Assembly (NCBI GenBank): GCA_018433835.1 | Contig: JAHDQM010000010.1 | Location: 62,001-126,000 of the forward strand | DNA length: 64,000 nt | Source: Methanoculleus sp. | GTDB taxonomy: Archaea > Halobacteriota > Methanomicrobia > Methanomicrobiales > Methanoculleaceae | Direction of reading: 5' to 3' | Part shown: positions 8,611-16,034 of the stretch, piece by piece | How positions within the stretch are numbered: the first letter of the stretch is position 1 | How the letters are laid out: every line of letters begins with the position of its first letter | The notes under the pieces: generated by a model | Seen by the model: only the letters and a program-made list of their open reading frames with translations | The model's database searches: none | What the model was told of the DNA's origin: nothing | Made by a program: the position numbers and the translations under genes

Positions 8611-9284
8611 CCACCGATACCGGTATGTATGCCCTGAGTATCATCACCGAGAATAGGGCAGGCGTGCTGCGCGACGTGGCCACGGTGATGGCGGATTACC
8701 GGGCCAACATCCAGATGATCCAGCAGTCGATCATCACCGACGGCCCGAACACCGGGAAGGCCTACCTCTACTTCGAGTTCGAGGAGTGCGGGAACCACCC
8801 GGAGCTCATCGCCGACCTGGCAAGGGTGCCGTCCGTCGTCGACGTCACCATCTATCCGCCGTTCTCGCGGATATTCGGCTCAAGGGTGATCATCATCGGC
8901 GGAGGTGCGCAGGTGGCGCAGGTGGCGCTCGGTGCCGTGAACGAGGCGGACCGCCACAACATCCGCGGCGAGCGGATATCGGTGGACACGATCCCCCTCG
9001 TCGGCGAAAAGACCCTCGCGCTCGCCGTGGACGCGGTTGCCCGGCTTCCCCGGGCGTCCATCCTGGTGCTCGCCGGGTCGCTGATGGGCGGCGAGGTCTC
9101 GCAGGCCGTGGACCGGGTCCGGGCGGCGGGCATCCCGGTAATCGCCCTCAAGATGGCCGGGAGCGTTCCTTCGCATGCCGACCTGGTCGTGACCGACCCC
9201 ATCCAGGCCGGGGTCTTTGCCGTGATGCACGTCAGCGGCAAGGCGGTCTTCGATATCAACCGCGTGCGTGGGCGTGAATTCTGA
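8607..9284 (+). CDS. ACT-domain protein of methanogens (DUF5612-like)
   Basis: Protein of 225 aa with an N-terminal ACT domain (YALSIITENRAGVLRDVATVMADY, residues 6-29, with the turn that binds small ligands) and a C-terminal alpha/beta domain (about 90-225) starting at GSRVIIIGGGAQVAQVALGAVN. The second half resembles the DUF5612-type family of Methanomicrobia, whose function is unknown. An amino-acid or nucleotide sensing role is inferred from the ACT fold alone. The start is fixed by GGAGGG just upstream. It is followed after 1 nt by sua5, so the two are probably cotranscribed. Confidence 0.8.
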   Translation: MTTDTGMYALSIITENRAGVLRDVATVMADYRANIQMIQQSIITDGPNTGKAYLYFEFEECGNHPELIADLARVPSVVDVTIYPPFSRIFGSRVIIIGGGAQVAQVALGAVNEADRHNIRGERISVDTIPLVGEKTLALAVDAVARLPRASILVLAGSLMGGEVSQAVDRVRAAGIPVIALKMAGSVPSHADLVVTDPIQAGVFAVMHVSGKAVFDINRVRGREF

Positions 9285-9285
9285 C

Positions 9286-9861
9286 ATGAATTCCATCGAT
9301 ATGGCCGTCAAAGTGCTCTCGCGGGACGGACTCGTCGTCTATCCCACCGAGACGGTCTACGGCCTCGGGGCGGACGCCCTCTCCGAGGATGCGGTGATGC
9401 GGGTCTACGAAGCCAAGAATCGGCCGGTCGGCAAACCGATCTCGGTCGCCGTCTCGGACATGGAGATGCTTTCCGCCGTTGCGGTGGTGGACGATGCGGC
9501 GAGGGCCTTCATCGAGCGGTTCCTGCCCGGCCCGGTGACGGTGATCCTCCCGGCGAAGTCCTGCCTGCCGGCGGTCCTCACGGGCGGCACCGGCCTTGTC
9601 GGCATCCGGTGGCCCGACCACGAGGTCGCCATCGCTATCATCGCCCGGCTCGACGCCCCGATCACGGCGACCAGCGCGAATATGTCGGACGATATAGCGC
9701 CGACGCGGCCCGACGAGGTCTCGGTCCCCCACGACTACCTGGTCGACGGCGGGGAACTCCCCGGGACGCCGAGCACGGTGGTCGACCTGACCGTCCGGCG
9801 CATCCTGCGGAAGGGAGTGGAATGGGAAGCGGTGGAAGCGTTCCTGGAGACTCTGCGGTGA
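9286..9861 (+). CDS. sua5: L-threonylcarbamoyladenylate synthase
   Basis: YrdC/Sua5 enzyme of 191 aa that makes threonylcarbamoyl-AMP from Thr, bicarbonate and ATP, the first step of t6A37 synthesis in ANN-decoding tRNAs. The hallmarks are VYPTETVYGLGADA (residues 16-29), KNRPVGKPISV (about 45-55) and the ITATSANMS nucleotide-binding segment (about 126-134). It lacks the extra C-terminal Sua5 domain, so it is YrdC-length. The start at ATG 9286 lies 1 nt after the upstream stop. TrmO at 57871-58428 modifies the same nucleotide. Confidence 0.92.
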   Translation: MNSIDMAVKVLSRDGLVVYPTETVYGLGADALSEDAVMRVYEAKNRPVGKPISVAVSDMEMLSAVAVVDDAARAFIERFLPGPVTVILPAKSCLPAVLTGGTGLVGIRWPDHEVAIAIIARLDAPITATSANMSDDIAPTRPDEVSVPHDYLVDGGELPGTPSTVVDLTVRRILRKGVEWEAVEAFLETLR

Positions 9862-9863
9862 TT

Positions 9864-10790
9864 ATGCAATCGATACGGCTCCGTGACTTCATCGAGGACG
9901 CCGAGGGCTGCCTCTATGCGGTCTCGAACTACGACAACGCCGACCGGATCGGGTGCATCCTCCGCTACGTCCCCGATCCGGACGGGGAGCGGACGAACCT
10001 CTCCGGCCGGCGGTACCACAAATACGATTTTGCCGAGGCCTTCGACTGGGTCCGGGAGCATAAGCCGGAGTACCTGGACGCGGTCCACCGGGTGCCCTAC
10101 TGCGACGTGGTCCGGGTCTACAAGCCGGAGGAGGAGATCGCCAAAGTGGCGGCCCGGAACACCCGGGTGGGGAGGCTTCTTGCTCTTTTCGACCTTCCGG
10201 CGGGCTCGTTCGGGTGCACGGGCTCGCTCCTCTGCGGTCTCGAGAACGCCGCCTCCGACATCGACCTGGTGGTCTACGGCGACGCCTGGTTTGCCGCGCA
10301 GCGCCGGCTCCGCCGTCTGGTGGAGGCCGGGGTTATCCCGGGGATGAGCGCCGCGATGTGGCGGAAGGTCTACGACAAGAGGGTGCCGGAGATATCGTTC
10401 GACGCCTTCGTCCTGCACGAGCAGCGGAAGTGGAACCGGGGGGAGTTCGAGGGGACCTACTTCGACCTTCTCTACACCCGGGACTACGGGAACCTGGACG
10501 CGGTCCCGGCCGGTGCGGGCAGGGTGGTCGGCCGGGCGACGATCGAGGCGACGGTCACGGACGCCTCCCTCTCCTTCGACAGCCCGGCGGTCTATGCGGT
10601 GGACCACGACGAGATTGCCCGGGTCCTCTCCTTCACCCACACCTACTCGGGGCAGGCGCTCGCCGGGGAGGTCATCGAGGCGAAGGGCGTCGTGGAGGAG
10701 CACGGCGACGAGCGGTGGCTGATCGTCGGCACGACCCGCGAGGCGAAGGGCGAGTACATCGTCTCGAAGACGCTGATGGAGAACGTCTAG
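9864..10790 (+). CDS. Archaeal nucleotidyltransferase-like protein (DNA polymerase beta superfamily)
   Basis: Protein of 308 aa. The nucleotidyltransferase core is GCTGSLLCGLENAASDIDLVVYG over residues 114-136, with GS-x-xx-G and the DID metal-binding pair. The flanks (N-terminal about 100 aa and C-terminal beta-rich part) match the archaeal group annotated as predicted nucleotidyltransferase (COG1665-like), with no assigned substrate. ATG 9864 is used; GTG 9858, with GGAG 8 nt upstream, is possible. It ends on the same CTAG that holds the stop of the convergent Cas4-like gene. Confidence 0.75.
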   Translation: MQSIRLRDFIEDAEGCLYAVSNYDNADRIGCILRYVPDPDGERTNLSGRRYHKYDFAEAFDWVREHKPEYLDAVHRVPYCDVVRVYKPEEEIAKVAARNTRVGRLLALFDLPAGSFGCTGSLLCGLENAASDIDLVVYGDAWFAAQRRLRRLVEAGVIPGMSAAMWRKVYDKRVPEISFDAFVLHEQRKWNRGEFEGTYFDLLYTRDYGNLDAVPAGAGRVVGRATIEATVTDASLSFDSPAVYAVDHDEIARVLSFTHTYSGQALAGEVIEAKGVVEEHGDERWLIVGTTREAKGEYIVSKTLMENV

Positions 10791-11449
10791 AAGAGATCCG
10801 AGAGCCGCCGCGGCCCGGCGGTGCACCGTTCGAGGTGGGGGCAGCCCTCGCAGGGGGCCCGGAGGGGCCGCGGCGGGATATCGCCCGCGACGACCCGTTT
10901 TGCCGCCCGGATCGCCTTGATCATCTCGCGCCGGTCCCGGGGCTGGGGCTCGACGTAGCGGCAGACGCCGCTCGCGACGTACTCGACGTAGCCGCCGGCG
11001 ACGGGACGCCCGAGGGTTTCTTTGAGGCAGGCGACGTAGCAGGCGACCCGGAGCCGGTCGGTGCCGTAGACCCCGGCCTTCGGCGCGATGCTCGACCGGG
11101 CGACGGCGAACGTGCCGTCCTCGAAGATTTTATCGACTCTTCCCCGGATGCCGAGGGTGTCGGACTCGACGGCGAGGTCGACCTGGACCGGCCGCTGCCA
11201 GGCGGTTTCGCTACAGGCGGCGACGCACTCGTCGAGGAGTTCCCGGGTTTCCTCGGAAGCGTCGGGGAGGACGCAGAGGACCTCCCGCCAGATCTGCTCC
11301 TCTTCGAGCAGTTCCCCGAGGTGCGTGGAGACCTGTTTGCAGACGGTGTAGCGGGGCGACTCTTCGCGCTCCTCTGAGCGCTCGAAGTAGTAGCGCCGGG
11401 GGCAGATGTGGCAGGCGACGACGCCGGATACCGGGATGTAATCGGTCAT
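10787..11449 (-). CDS. Solitary Cas4/Dna2-like Fe-S protein, nuclease motifs degenerate
   Basis: Protein of 220 aa with the Cas4 frame: an N-terminal CHICPRRYYF (C13, C16) and a C-terminal cysteine cluster CEGCPHLERC (C200, C203, C209) able to hold a 4Fe-4S cluster. The PD-(D/E)XK core is altered. GRVD (D106) is kept, but the usual (D/E)xK strand reads FAVARSS (113-119) and the QxxxY motif reads RLRVACY (133-139 region, R for Q). Loss of exonuclease activity is inferred. No CRISPR array or other cas gene is in the window. The start at 11449 is the Met that begins the Cas4 homology. Confidence 0.75.
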   Translation of the reverse strand: MTDYIPVSGVVACHICPRRYYFERSEEREESPRYTVCKQVSTHLGELLEEEQIWREVLCVLPDASEETRELLDECVAACSETAWQRPVQVDLAVESDTLGIRGRVDKIFEDGTFAVARSSIAPKAGVYGTDRLRVACYVACLKETLGRPVAGGYVEYVASGVCRYVEPQPRDRREMIKAIRAAKRVVAGDIPPRPLRAPCEGCPHLERCTAGPRRLSDLF

Positions 11450-11563
11450 GGATAGCGTGTTTCCGTTTGACAAGAGGTATGCCCTCCCGCTATTTAGCGC
11501 CGTACGCTCCGCACCGGCTCCCCGACCCGGGAAGACCAACCCTTATGCCGGAGCGGATCACAG

Positions 11564-11869
11564 ATGATGGGTATGGCAAACCGCGAGATATCGGTCAACA
11601 TCCCCGGCAATCTCGACCCGGTCTACTCCAACCGGATCCAGATCGCCTACAAGGAGGACGAGTTCACGTTCCTCTTCCTGCACGAGATCCCCGGGATGAA
11701 CCAGGCGCGAGGGAAGGCGATCGTCTCGATCAGTCCCCGGCACGCGAAGAACCTGGTCGAGGTGCTGGCGAAGAGCGTCGCCGACTACGAGCAGAAGTTC
11801 GGCAAGATAACTTCCCAGGAGACCGCCGCCCAGCAGGAGAGCAACGTCACCATCCGGGGGTACTCCTGA
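11564..11869 (+). CDS. DUF3467 family protein
   Basis: Small soluble protein of 101 aa with the DUF3467 pattern: DPVYSNRIQIAYKEDEF near the start, FLHEIPGMNQARGKAIVSISPRHAKNLVEVL in the middle, and a trailing helix. Proteins of this family are widespread and uncharacterised. Three in-frame Met codons lie within 12 nt (11564, 11567, 11573), and the TATA-like ACCCTTATG near 11538 suggests a leaderless or nearly leaderless mRNA. The gene stands alone. Confidence 0.8.
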   Translation: MMGMANREISVNIPGNLDPVYSNRIQIAYKEDEFTFLFLHEIPGMNQARGKAIVSISPRHAKNLVEVLAKSVADYEQKFGKITSQETAAQQESNVTIRGYS

Positions 11870-11942
11870 ACGGGGCCGGACCGGCGGGTTCCCGGCAGGT
11901 GATACCTTTTTAATTCCGGACGTACAATATTCTAAGGCAGTT

Positions 11943-12014
11943 GCCGCTGTGGCTTAGCGGTATAGCGGCTGATTCGTAATCAGCAGGTCGGGGGTTCAAG
12001 TCCCCCCAGCGGCT
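11943..12014 (+). tRNA. tRNA-Thr (CGT)
   Basis: The acceptor stem GCCGCTG (11943-11949) pairs with CAGCGGC (12007-12013), with discriminator T12014. The anticodon stem is GCTGA/TCAGC with loop TTCGTAA, giving CGT. The T-arm contains GGTTCAAGT. It is the likely target of the integrase whose remnant lies 60 nt downstream. Confidence 0.95.
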
Positions 12015-12033
12015 TTCTATTATTCACGTTTAA

Positions 12034-12040
12034 TTTTTTT
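12034..12040 (+). terminator. T-tract terminator after tRNA-Thr
   Basis: A run of seven T (12034-12040) 20 nt after the tRNA 3' end, within an AT-rich stretch, fits intrinsic T-tract termination in archaea. Confidence 0.45.
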
Positions 12041-12074
12041 CTGGCAATCCTTACAAGGTGTTTTTCCGACCACA

Positions 12075-12401
12075 ATGCATGGGGAGGTGCTCGGGCAGTA
12101 CGGCATCGTCCACAAGGAGGTGAAGGAGACGGACTCGCTCAGGCCGGTCCAGTAGCACTCCTGCCTGACCGTCAACGCCCCGGACGCCCGGTACTGCTCT
12201 ATCTGTGGCAAAGGTCTCTGCGATACCGGGACCGCGACGCAGGAGCGGATGAGCGTCGATGTGCTTTCGAACCCGGAACTCTTGAGGAGGTTCTTTAATG
12301 ACCTGATCGAGGAGAAGAAGCGGAAGGGGGATTGTAACTCAGGGCAAATGAGAATGTTACATCATCTCTGGTGTGCAATCCATGTGATAGGAGGGAGATA
12401 A
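12075..12401 (+). pseudogene. Tyrosine integrase C-terminal remnant with in-frame TAG
   Basis: The frame starting at 12075 reads a tail like those of archaeal tyrosine recombinases: an LGQYGI segment, then a zinc-ribbon-like part, VNAPDARYCSICGKGL, then a helical tail LLRRFFNDLIEEKK. A TAG at 12153-12155 interrupts it and the catalytic domain is missing. It ends in TAATG with the next gene. The position 60 nt from tRNA-Thr suggests the scar of an integrated element. The first cysteine pair of the zinc ribbon is partly lost at the TAG. Confidence 0.6.
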
Positions 12402-12757
12402 TGGTTGAAGCTATGCCCGAACTCCGCATCGTATATCGTGGAATGACAGAAGAAACCGCAGAGCGCCTGCTAAACAGCAACGTGTTCACCAATAAAGGAT
12501 TTACCGACACGACTCTCAATCCCTGGAATGCCTGCGAGCCACTGGACCCGGAGCGGCGTGACTCTTTTCATAACTTGATGGCAATCAGCCTTCCAGAAGG
12601 AGCACACGGATTGCACATCCCGGAGCAGGAGATGATCGTCCTGCAGCGAGATCTCACCCTGAAATGCATCGGAGTAGCGATGTTCAACTCGGTAATGATC
12701 GCCTCGGATGGCCCCCGGGACATCCGGATATTTGCGATGGAGATGATGGAACAATGA
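12401..12757 (+). CDS. Small ADP-ribosyltransferase-like protein (R-S-E type)
   Basis: Protein of 118 aa that fits the minimal ART catalytic core. IVYRGM supplies the first-strand Arg (R13), GFTDTTL (33-39) sits where the STS motif occurs with Thr in place of Ser, ISLPEGAHGLHIP matches the middle strands, and EQE (E75-Q-E77) is the ExE catalytic pair of arginine-type transferases. Transfer of ADP-ribose from NAD to a protein is inferred. The SD GGAGGGAG precedes ATG 12401. The gene overlaps the integrase remnant by 1 nt and the next small gene by 4 nt. It may be a toxin or a phage-head-associated ART fragment. Confidence 0.6.
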   Translation: MVEAMPELRIVYRGMTEETAERLLNSNVFTNKGFTDTTLNPWNACEPLDPERRDSFHNLMAISLPEGAHGLHIPEQEMIVLQRDLTLKCIGVAMFNSVMIASDGPRDIRIFAMEMMEQ

Positions 12758-12876
12758 TCATCAAAGAAAGGTTCATCGAAGATGATCCGGCCACTTTGGA
12801 GTGGAGCAGTGAACCCATTACGCCTGAAGAGAGAAAACGGGCGGAGGATATTTTCATCTGGATCAGTCAACACTAA
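12754..12876 (+). CDS. 40-aa partner of the ART-like gene
   Basis: ATGA overlap with the ART-like gene (12754-12757) and an internal SD-like GGAGATGATGG point to coupled translation. The 40-aa product is acidic and helical (DDPATLEWSSEPITPEERKR in the middle). I do not recognise a family. The arrangement would suit a small antitoxin or immunity peptide, but this is inference only. Confidence 0.45.
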   Translation: MIIKERFIEDDPATLEWSSEPITPEERKRAEDIFIWISQH

Positions 12877-12970
12877 TCGGATGCCACGGGATGCAGGTCT
12901 AGTTGCAATTTTGTTTCAATATTATCAATATCTCCTAAAGTTTCCTGCACTGAGTGTCTGATGCAATCTG

Positions 12971-13684
12971 TTACGTGTGGGATGGATCCAATTCTTTCTT
13001 TACATCTGGCTCCCTCAGAAAGAGCGGCATTGCCTTGATCACCGCGTCGAGACCGCCTTTTATGTAAAGTAATCCGAAGACTGCCTCGACCAACGTTGAT
13101 CTATCGTGATTCTCCTCGTCGATGTTTGATCGAAGTTTGTGGTCGAAGCCGATGGTATTCTCGTAAAGCATCCATCTCTTTTCAAGCAGGGCCTGATATT
13201 TCTTATCTTTGAATGGTTGGCTCTTTTGATCCAGCGCGGCCTTCGAGGGAGTATTGGATACCCAGAGATGGTGTGTTGCAGCCAGAAGCAGAGCGGCATT
13301 TCCAAGATAAGCAAGAGATTCAGCTTCCCCCGGAAACTCAGACATTGCACGTATTGATTTTCTCAGCTTTGGATACCGTTTTTCTGGAAATTCACTTAGC
13401 ATCTCCCAGAACATGCCTTTCGCGGTGCCATCGACCATTATCCGGAGAATCAGATCGGGATCTCCGAAATCGAACTGTAGATCCCTGCTAATCTGAGGAA
13501 TGATGCGTTGCTGTATGTAGGTGACCTTTGTTTGAAGTTCTGTAATATCCAAAACCCAACCATCCAACTTTTTCCGTACATTGCGTTCTTCGGGCAGAGC
13601 CCTTGCTCTCTCTTCAGCTGCTGCTTTTATTTCATCGAGGATTTCCTCGATGGCTATTGGATGTAAGAAGAACTTATCCTCCAT
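12971..13684 (-). CDS. RNase III-like domain protein, catalytic acids altered
   Basis: Protein of 237 aa. A helical N-terminus (1-110) is followed by a segment that matches the RNase III signature helix, ESLAYLGNAALLL (122-134), and the second active-site helix STLVEAVFGLLYIKGG (196-211). Compared with E-x2-E-x3-D and D-x2-E of active enzymes, this gives E122, A125, N129 and T197, E200, so about three of five acids are missing. The fold assignment is from pattern only. If right, it is probably an RNA-binding rather than cleaving member. It stands alone on the minus strand in an AT-richer, accessory-looking stretch. Confidence 0.5.
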   Translation of the reverse strand: MEDKFFLHPIAIEEILDEIKAAAEERARALPEERNVRKKLDGWVLDITELQTKVTYIQQRIIPQISRDLQFDFGDPDLILRIMVDGTAKGMFWEMLSEFPEKRYPKLRKSIRAMSEFPGEAESLAYLGNAALLLAATHHLWVSNTPSKAALDQKSQPFKDKKYQALLEKRWMLYENTIGFDHKLRSNIDEENHDRSTLVEAVFGLLYIKGGLDAVIKAMPLFLREPDVKKELDPSHT

Positions 13685-14143
13685 AGTTTACACTAGAGGT
13701 CGTAGAAGATAACGTTTGCATTACTCTTTCTTTATTAGTAGATTCACTGATAGGCCGTCTGCTTTACTGCCCCTCATAAACAACAAACAATCCAAAAAAA
13801 CAGATAACCTCCCCTCACCCACCCCTTCCCCGAAAACCCACGGCCAACGACACCGGCCCCCCTGTCACCCACCCTCTCCCTCCTCGGCATCGCGTTCGTA
13901 CTGCACTTCTCGGCAGCACCCTACTCCTTCATCGGATCGGCGCCTAAGGGGTTCGGCACCGGGACGCTCGGCCTGCTCCTCCGCGTCCTCGGGTGCTCTT
14001 TACCAGCTTTGTCGCCGCGAAGCAGGAGTGAAACCGGTTACCCACTAACGTCGGTCGCTGGCACATATCACTGATACCTTTATAATTGTACTACAACTTA
14101 ACGATACATATCACTGATAATTATAAATAGGTATCATAATATA
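13685..14143. other. 460-bp gene-free stretch with decayed sequence
   Basis: No convincing gene. The 5' part is AT-rich. Around 13865-14040 the plus strand reads a hydrophobic stretch (LSLLGIAFVLHFSAAPYSF) that may be the remnant of a membrane protein. The 3' end is the promoter region of the AbiE-like operon. Confidence 0.5.
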
Positions 14144-14149
14144 GTGATA
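14063..14149 (+). promoter_or_regulatory. Promoter and repeated operator of the AbiE-like operon
   Basis: ACATATCACTGATA occurs at 14063-14076 and again at 14106-14119 (43 bp apart, about four helical turns). An inverted half, GTGATA, lies at 14144-14149 over the start codon. A TATA box TTATAAATAG sits at 14121-14130. AbiEi antitoxins autoregulate through such repeats, so these are the probable sites. Confidence 0.55.
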
Positions 14150-15184
14150 ATTGTGACCTCGATTGATCAATCCCCGGAAGTCGTCGCGTTCATCCGGGAG
14201 GCGCTCGGCCTCTCACCCGAAGCCAGAACCGACGATATTGCGGCTCTGTATCAAGCAATGGAGATTGAGTTGCCGTTGCAGTCGGATATCGTGTTCAAGG
14301 ACGGCGAACGGCTCTACTTCGTCGAGGTAAAATCGAACGTCACCTCGATCGACACAATTGCCCGAATGCAGCTCCTCCGGGAGCTCTGGTATCGACGGAA
14401 ACCCGACCGACCACCGGTCGAGCTGGTTATCGCCGCCAGAACCATTCGCCCACGGGAAGAGTTACTCGCACGGGAACTCGGTATCCGGGTGATCAAACTC
14501 CCCCGGACACTCGGTCCGCCCCTTCAATCCGAGTTCAAGCCGTCGAAGAGCAAGATCACTTCTGAAAAATCCTGGAAGGTTGTATCCCGCCTGCTCAAAG
14601 AGAAGAGCACATCCATCCGGCAGCTGGCACTGAAGGAAAATGTCTCCTACGGCTGGGCGCACAAAACCGTCGAGGCGCTCATAAGCCAGAACATCGCAAA
14701 GAAGAACGACAGTTACGTCCAGATCAGCGATGTGAAGAAACTCCTGAACGGCATCGCCTGGGAGCGGTCGATGAAGAACCTGAACGTTGCCGAGATACCG
14801 GTCTCTTTCAGCGATTCGATACCGGCGGCGAGGGACATCACCTACATGCTCTCCGAACAGAATGTGCCGTTCGCCTTCACGGGCTACACTGCCGGCGGGC
14901 TCTATACGGGGTATGCGGTCCGCCAGGATGCGGTCTACCTCTACCTCGACAAGGAAAATCTCGATCTCTTCACTGAGCTCTTCAAAACGCCCTTTAACGA
15001 GTCAAACTGGAACAGTATACGGGCGTGGATCTACGCGCCGGACAGGGACGTGTTTACCAACAGGCAACAGAAAGAAGGTATCACTGTTGTATCCCCTGCA
15101 CAGACCCTGCTTGACCTTGCAGGATTCGGGTACAGCGCGATGGATCTCACCAAAGCGATGGTGGACATGTATGACGCTCTATAA
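14144..15184 (+). CDS. AbiEi-like antitoxin fused to a PD-(D/E)XK-like domain
   Basis: Protein of 346 aa in three parts. Residues about 1-125 look like a restriction-endonuclease fold, with SDIVFKDGERLYFVEVKS holding an Asp and the E-V-K strand. About 135-200 is a winged helix (STSIRQLALKENVSYGWAHK). About 215-346 matches the C-terminal part of AbiEi/COG4861-type antitoxins (FTGYTAGGLYTGY, VVSPAQTLLDLAGFG). It is predicted to bind DNA and neutralise the nucleotidyltransferase encoded downstream, with which it overlaps by 14 nt. GTG 14144 is used; GTG 14153, almost at the expected transcription start, is equally likely. Confidence 0.7.
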   Translation: MIIVTSIDQSPEVVAFIREALGLSPEARTDDIAALYQAMEIELPLQSDIVFKDGERLYFVEVKSNVTSIDTIARMQLLRELWYRRKPDRPPVELVIAARTIRPREELLARELGIRVIKLPRTLGPPLQSEFKPSKSKITSEKSWKVVSRLLKEKSTSIRQLALKENVSYGWAHKTVEALISQNIAKKNDSYVQISDVKKLLNGIAWERSMKNLNVAEIPVSFSDSIPAARDITYMLSEQNVPFAFTGYTAGGLYTGYAVRQDAVYLYLDKENLDLFTELFKTPFNESNWNSIRAWIYAPDRDVFTNRQQKEGITVVSPAQTLLDLAGFGYSAMDLTKAMVDMYDAL

Positions 15185-15917
15185 CCCAGGCCAGGAGGTT
15201 ATCGAGCTCTCGCTTGCCGAACTCCGGAATATCGTTGCCTGGGTCGCCGAGCGTGAAGGCGACTCGACCACCCCGATGACGATCCTTATCGGGGGCTGGG
15301 CCGTCGATGCGTACAACCCATACGTCGGTTCCGTGGACATCGACCTCGTCACCAACAGCAGAACCCGCCGAAGCCTGATGCATCATCTGGTTCATCACGG
15401 GGGATTTCATTACAGGCGATATACCCACCATACGACCGTGGAGAAGGGGTCCGGTGCGGAAACCGTCACACTTGACTTTTACTCAAGAGAGCGGCCGAAC
15501 CCATTCGAGGGCGGGCGGGGAGAACTTGCGTTTGACTTTCTTGATAATTATTCGGCCGTCATGCCCGTGAGGGGCAACATCCGGGTGGCCGTGCCGACAC
15601 GCGGAGCGCTCCTGGTCATGAAATTGAAAGCCGTCTGGGACCGCTCGTTCCGCTACGAACTGGGGAGATCGCCCGATCTTGAGTGGGAGTATTCGAAACT
15701 CGTCAAAGACAATGCCGACGTCCTGGCTTTGCTGGATCCGGAACACGGCGGGCATGATCTCGAGCTCGAACTCCTCGGCGAGATGCTGAACCGCCATGCC
15801 TTTCTGAAGGGATGCATCGAGAGACTGCCGGATTTGGGCGATGCCCGGGAAAAATACGAGCGGATGGATGAGAAGACCATTCGGCGGGTCTGCGAGGATT
15901 TCCTGTCGGTGCTGTGA
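15171..15917 (+). CDS. AbiEii-like nucleotidyltransferase toxin
   Basis: Protein of 248 aa of the nucleotidyltransferase fold: ILIGGWAVDAYNPYVGSVDIDL (about 39-60) has the GG-W helix and the SxDxD metal site. It resembles the AbiEii/COG4914-type toxins of type IV systems, which transfer nucleotides to RNA. ATG 15171 lies inside the end of the antitoxin gene (14-nt overlap), so the two are coupled. The later Lys/Arg-rich helix LLVMKLKAVWDR matches the position of the conserved KxxAxxxR in this group. Confidence 0.7.
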   Translation: MTLYNPGQEVIELSLAELRNIVAWVAEREGDSTTPMTILIGGWAVDAYNPYVGSVDIDLVTNSRTRRSLMHHLVHHGGFHYRRYTHHTTVEKGSGAETVTLDFYSRERPNPFEGGRGELAFDFLDNYSAVMPVRGNIRVAVPTRGALLVMKLKAVWDRSFRYELGRSPDLEWEYSKLVKDNADVLALLDPEHGGHDLELELLGEMLNRHAFLKGCIERLPDLGDAREKYERMDEKTIRRVCEDFLSVL

Positions 15918-16034
15918 AGAGACGGGCTGCTACCCATCCCGAACTGAAGGGGTTTCTGAGACCCGCCGTGGGAGAGTTTGCCCCCTCGATATCTGCCCCG
16001 ACAAAAAAGAGACCGAATCCGGCCCGGCACCGCT

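Noticed and set aside
12153..12155. TAG in the integrase remnant read as pyrrolysine
   Set aside because: No pyl genes are in the window, the catalytic domain is missing anyway, and Methanomicrobiales are not known to use pyrrolysine, so decay is simpler.
13716..14048. Plus-strand 110-aa frame before the AbiE-like operon
   Set aside because: Low-complexity, Pro/Ser-rich translation and no SD; at most it overlaps a decayed membrane-protein remnant in another frame.
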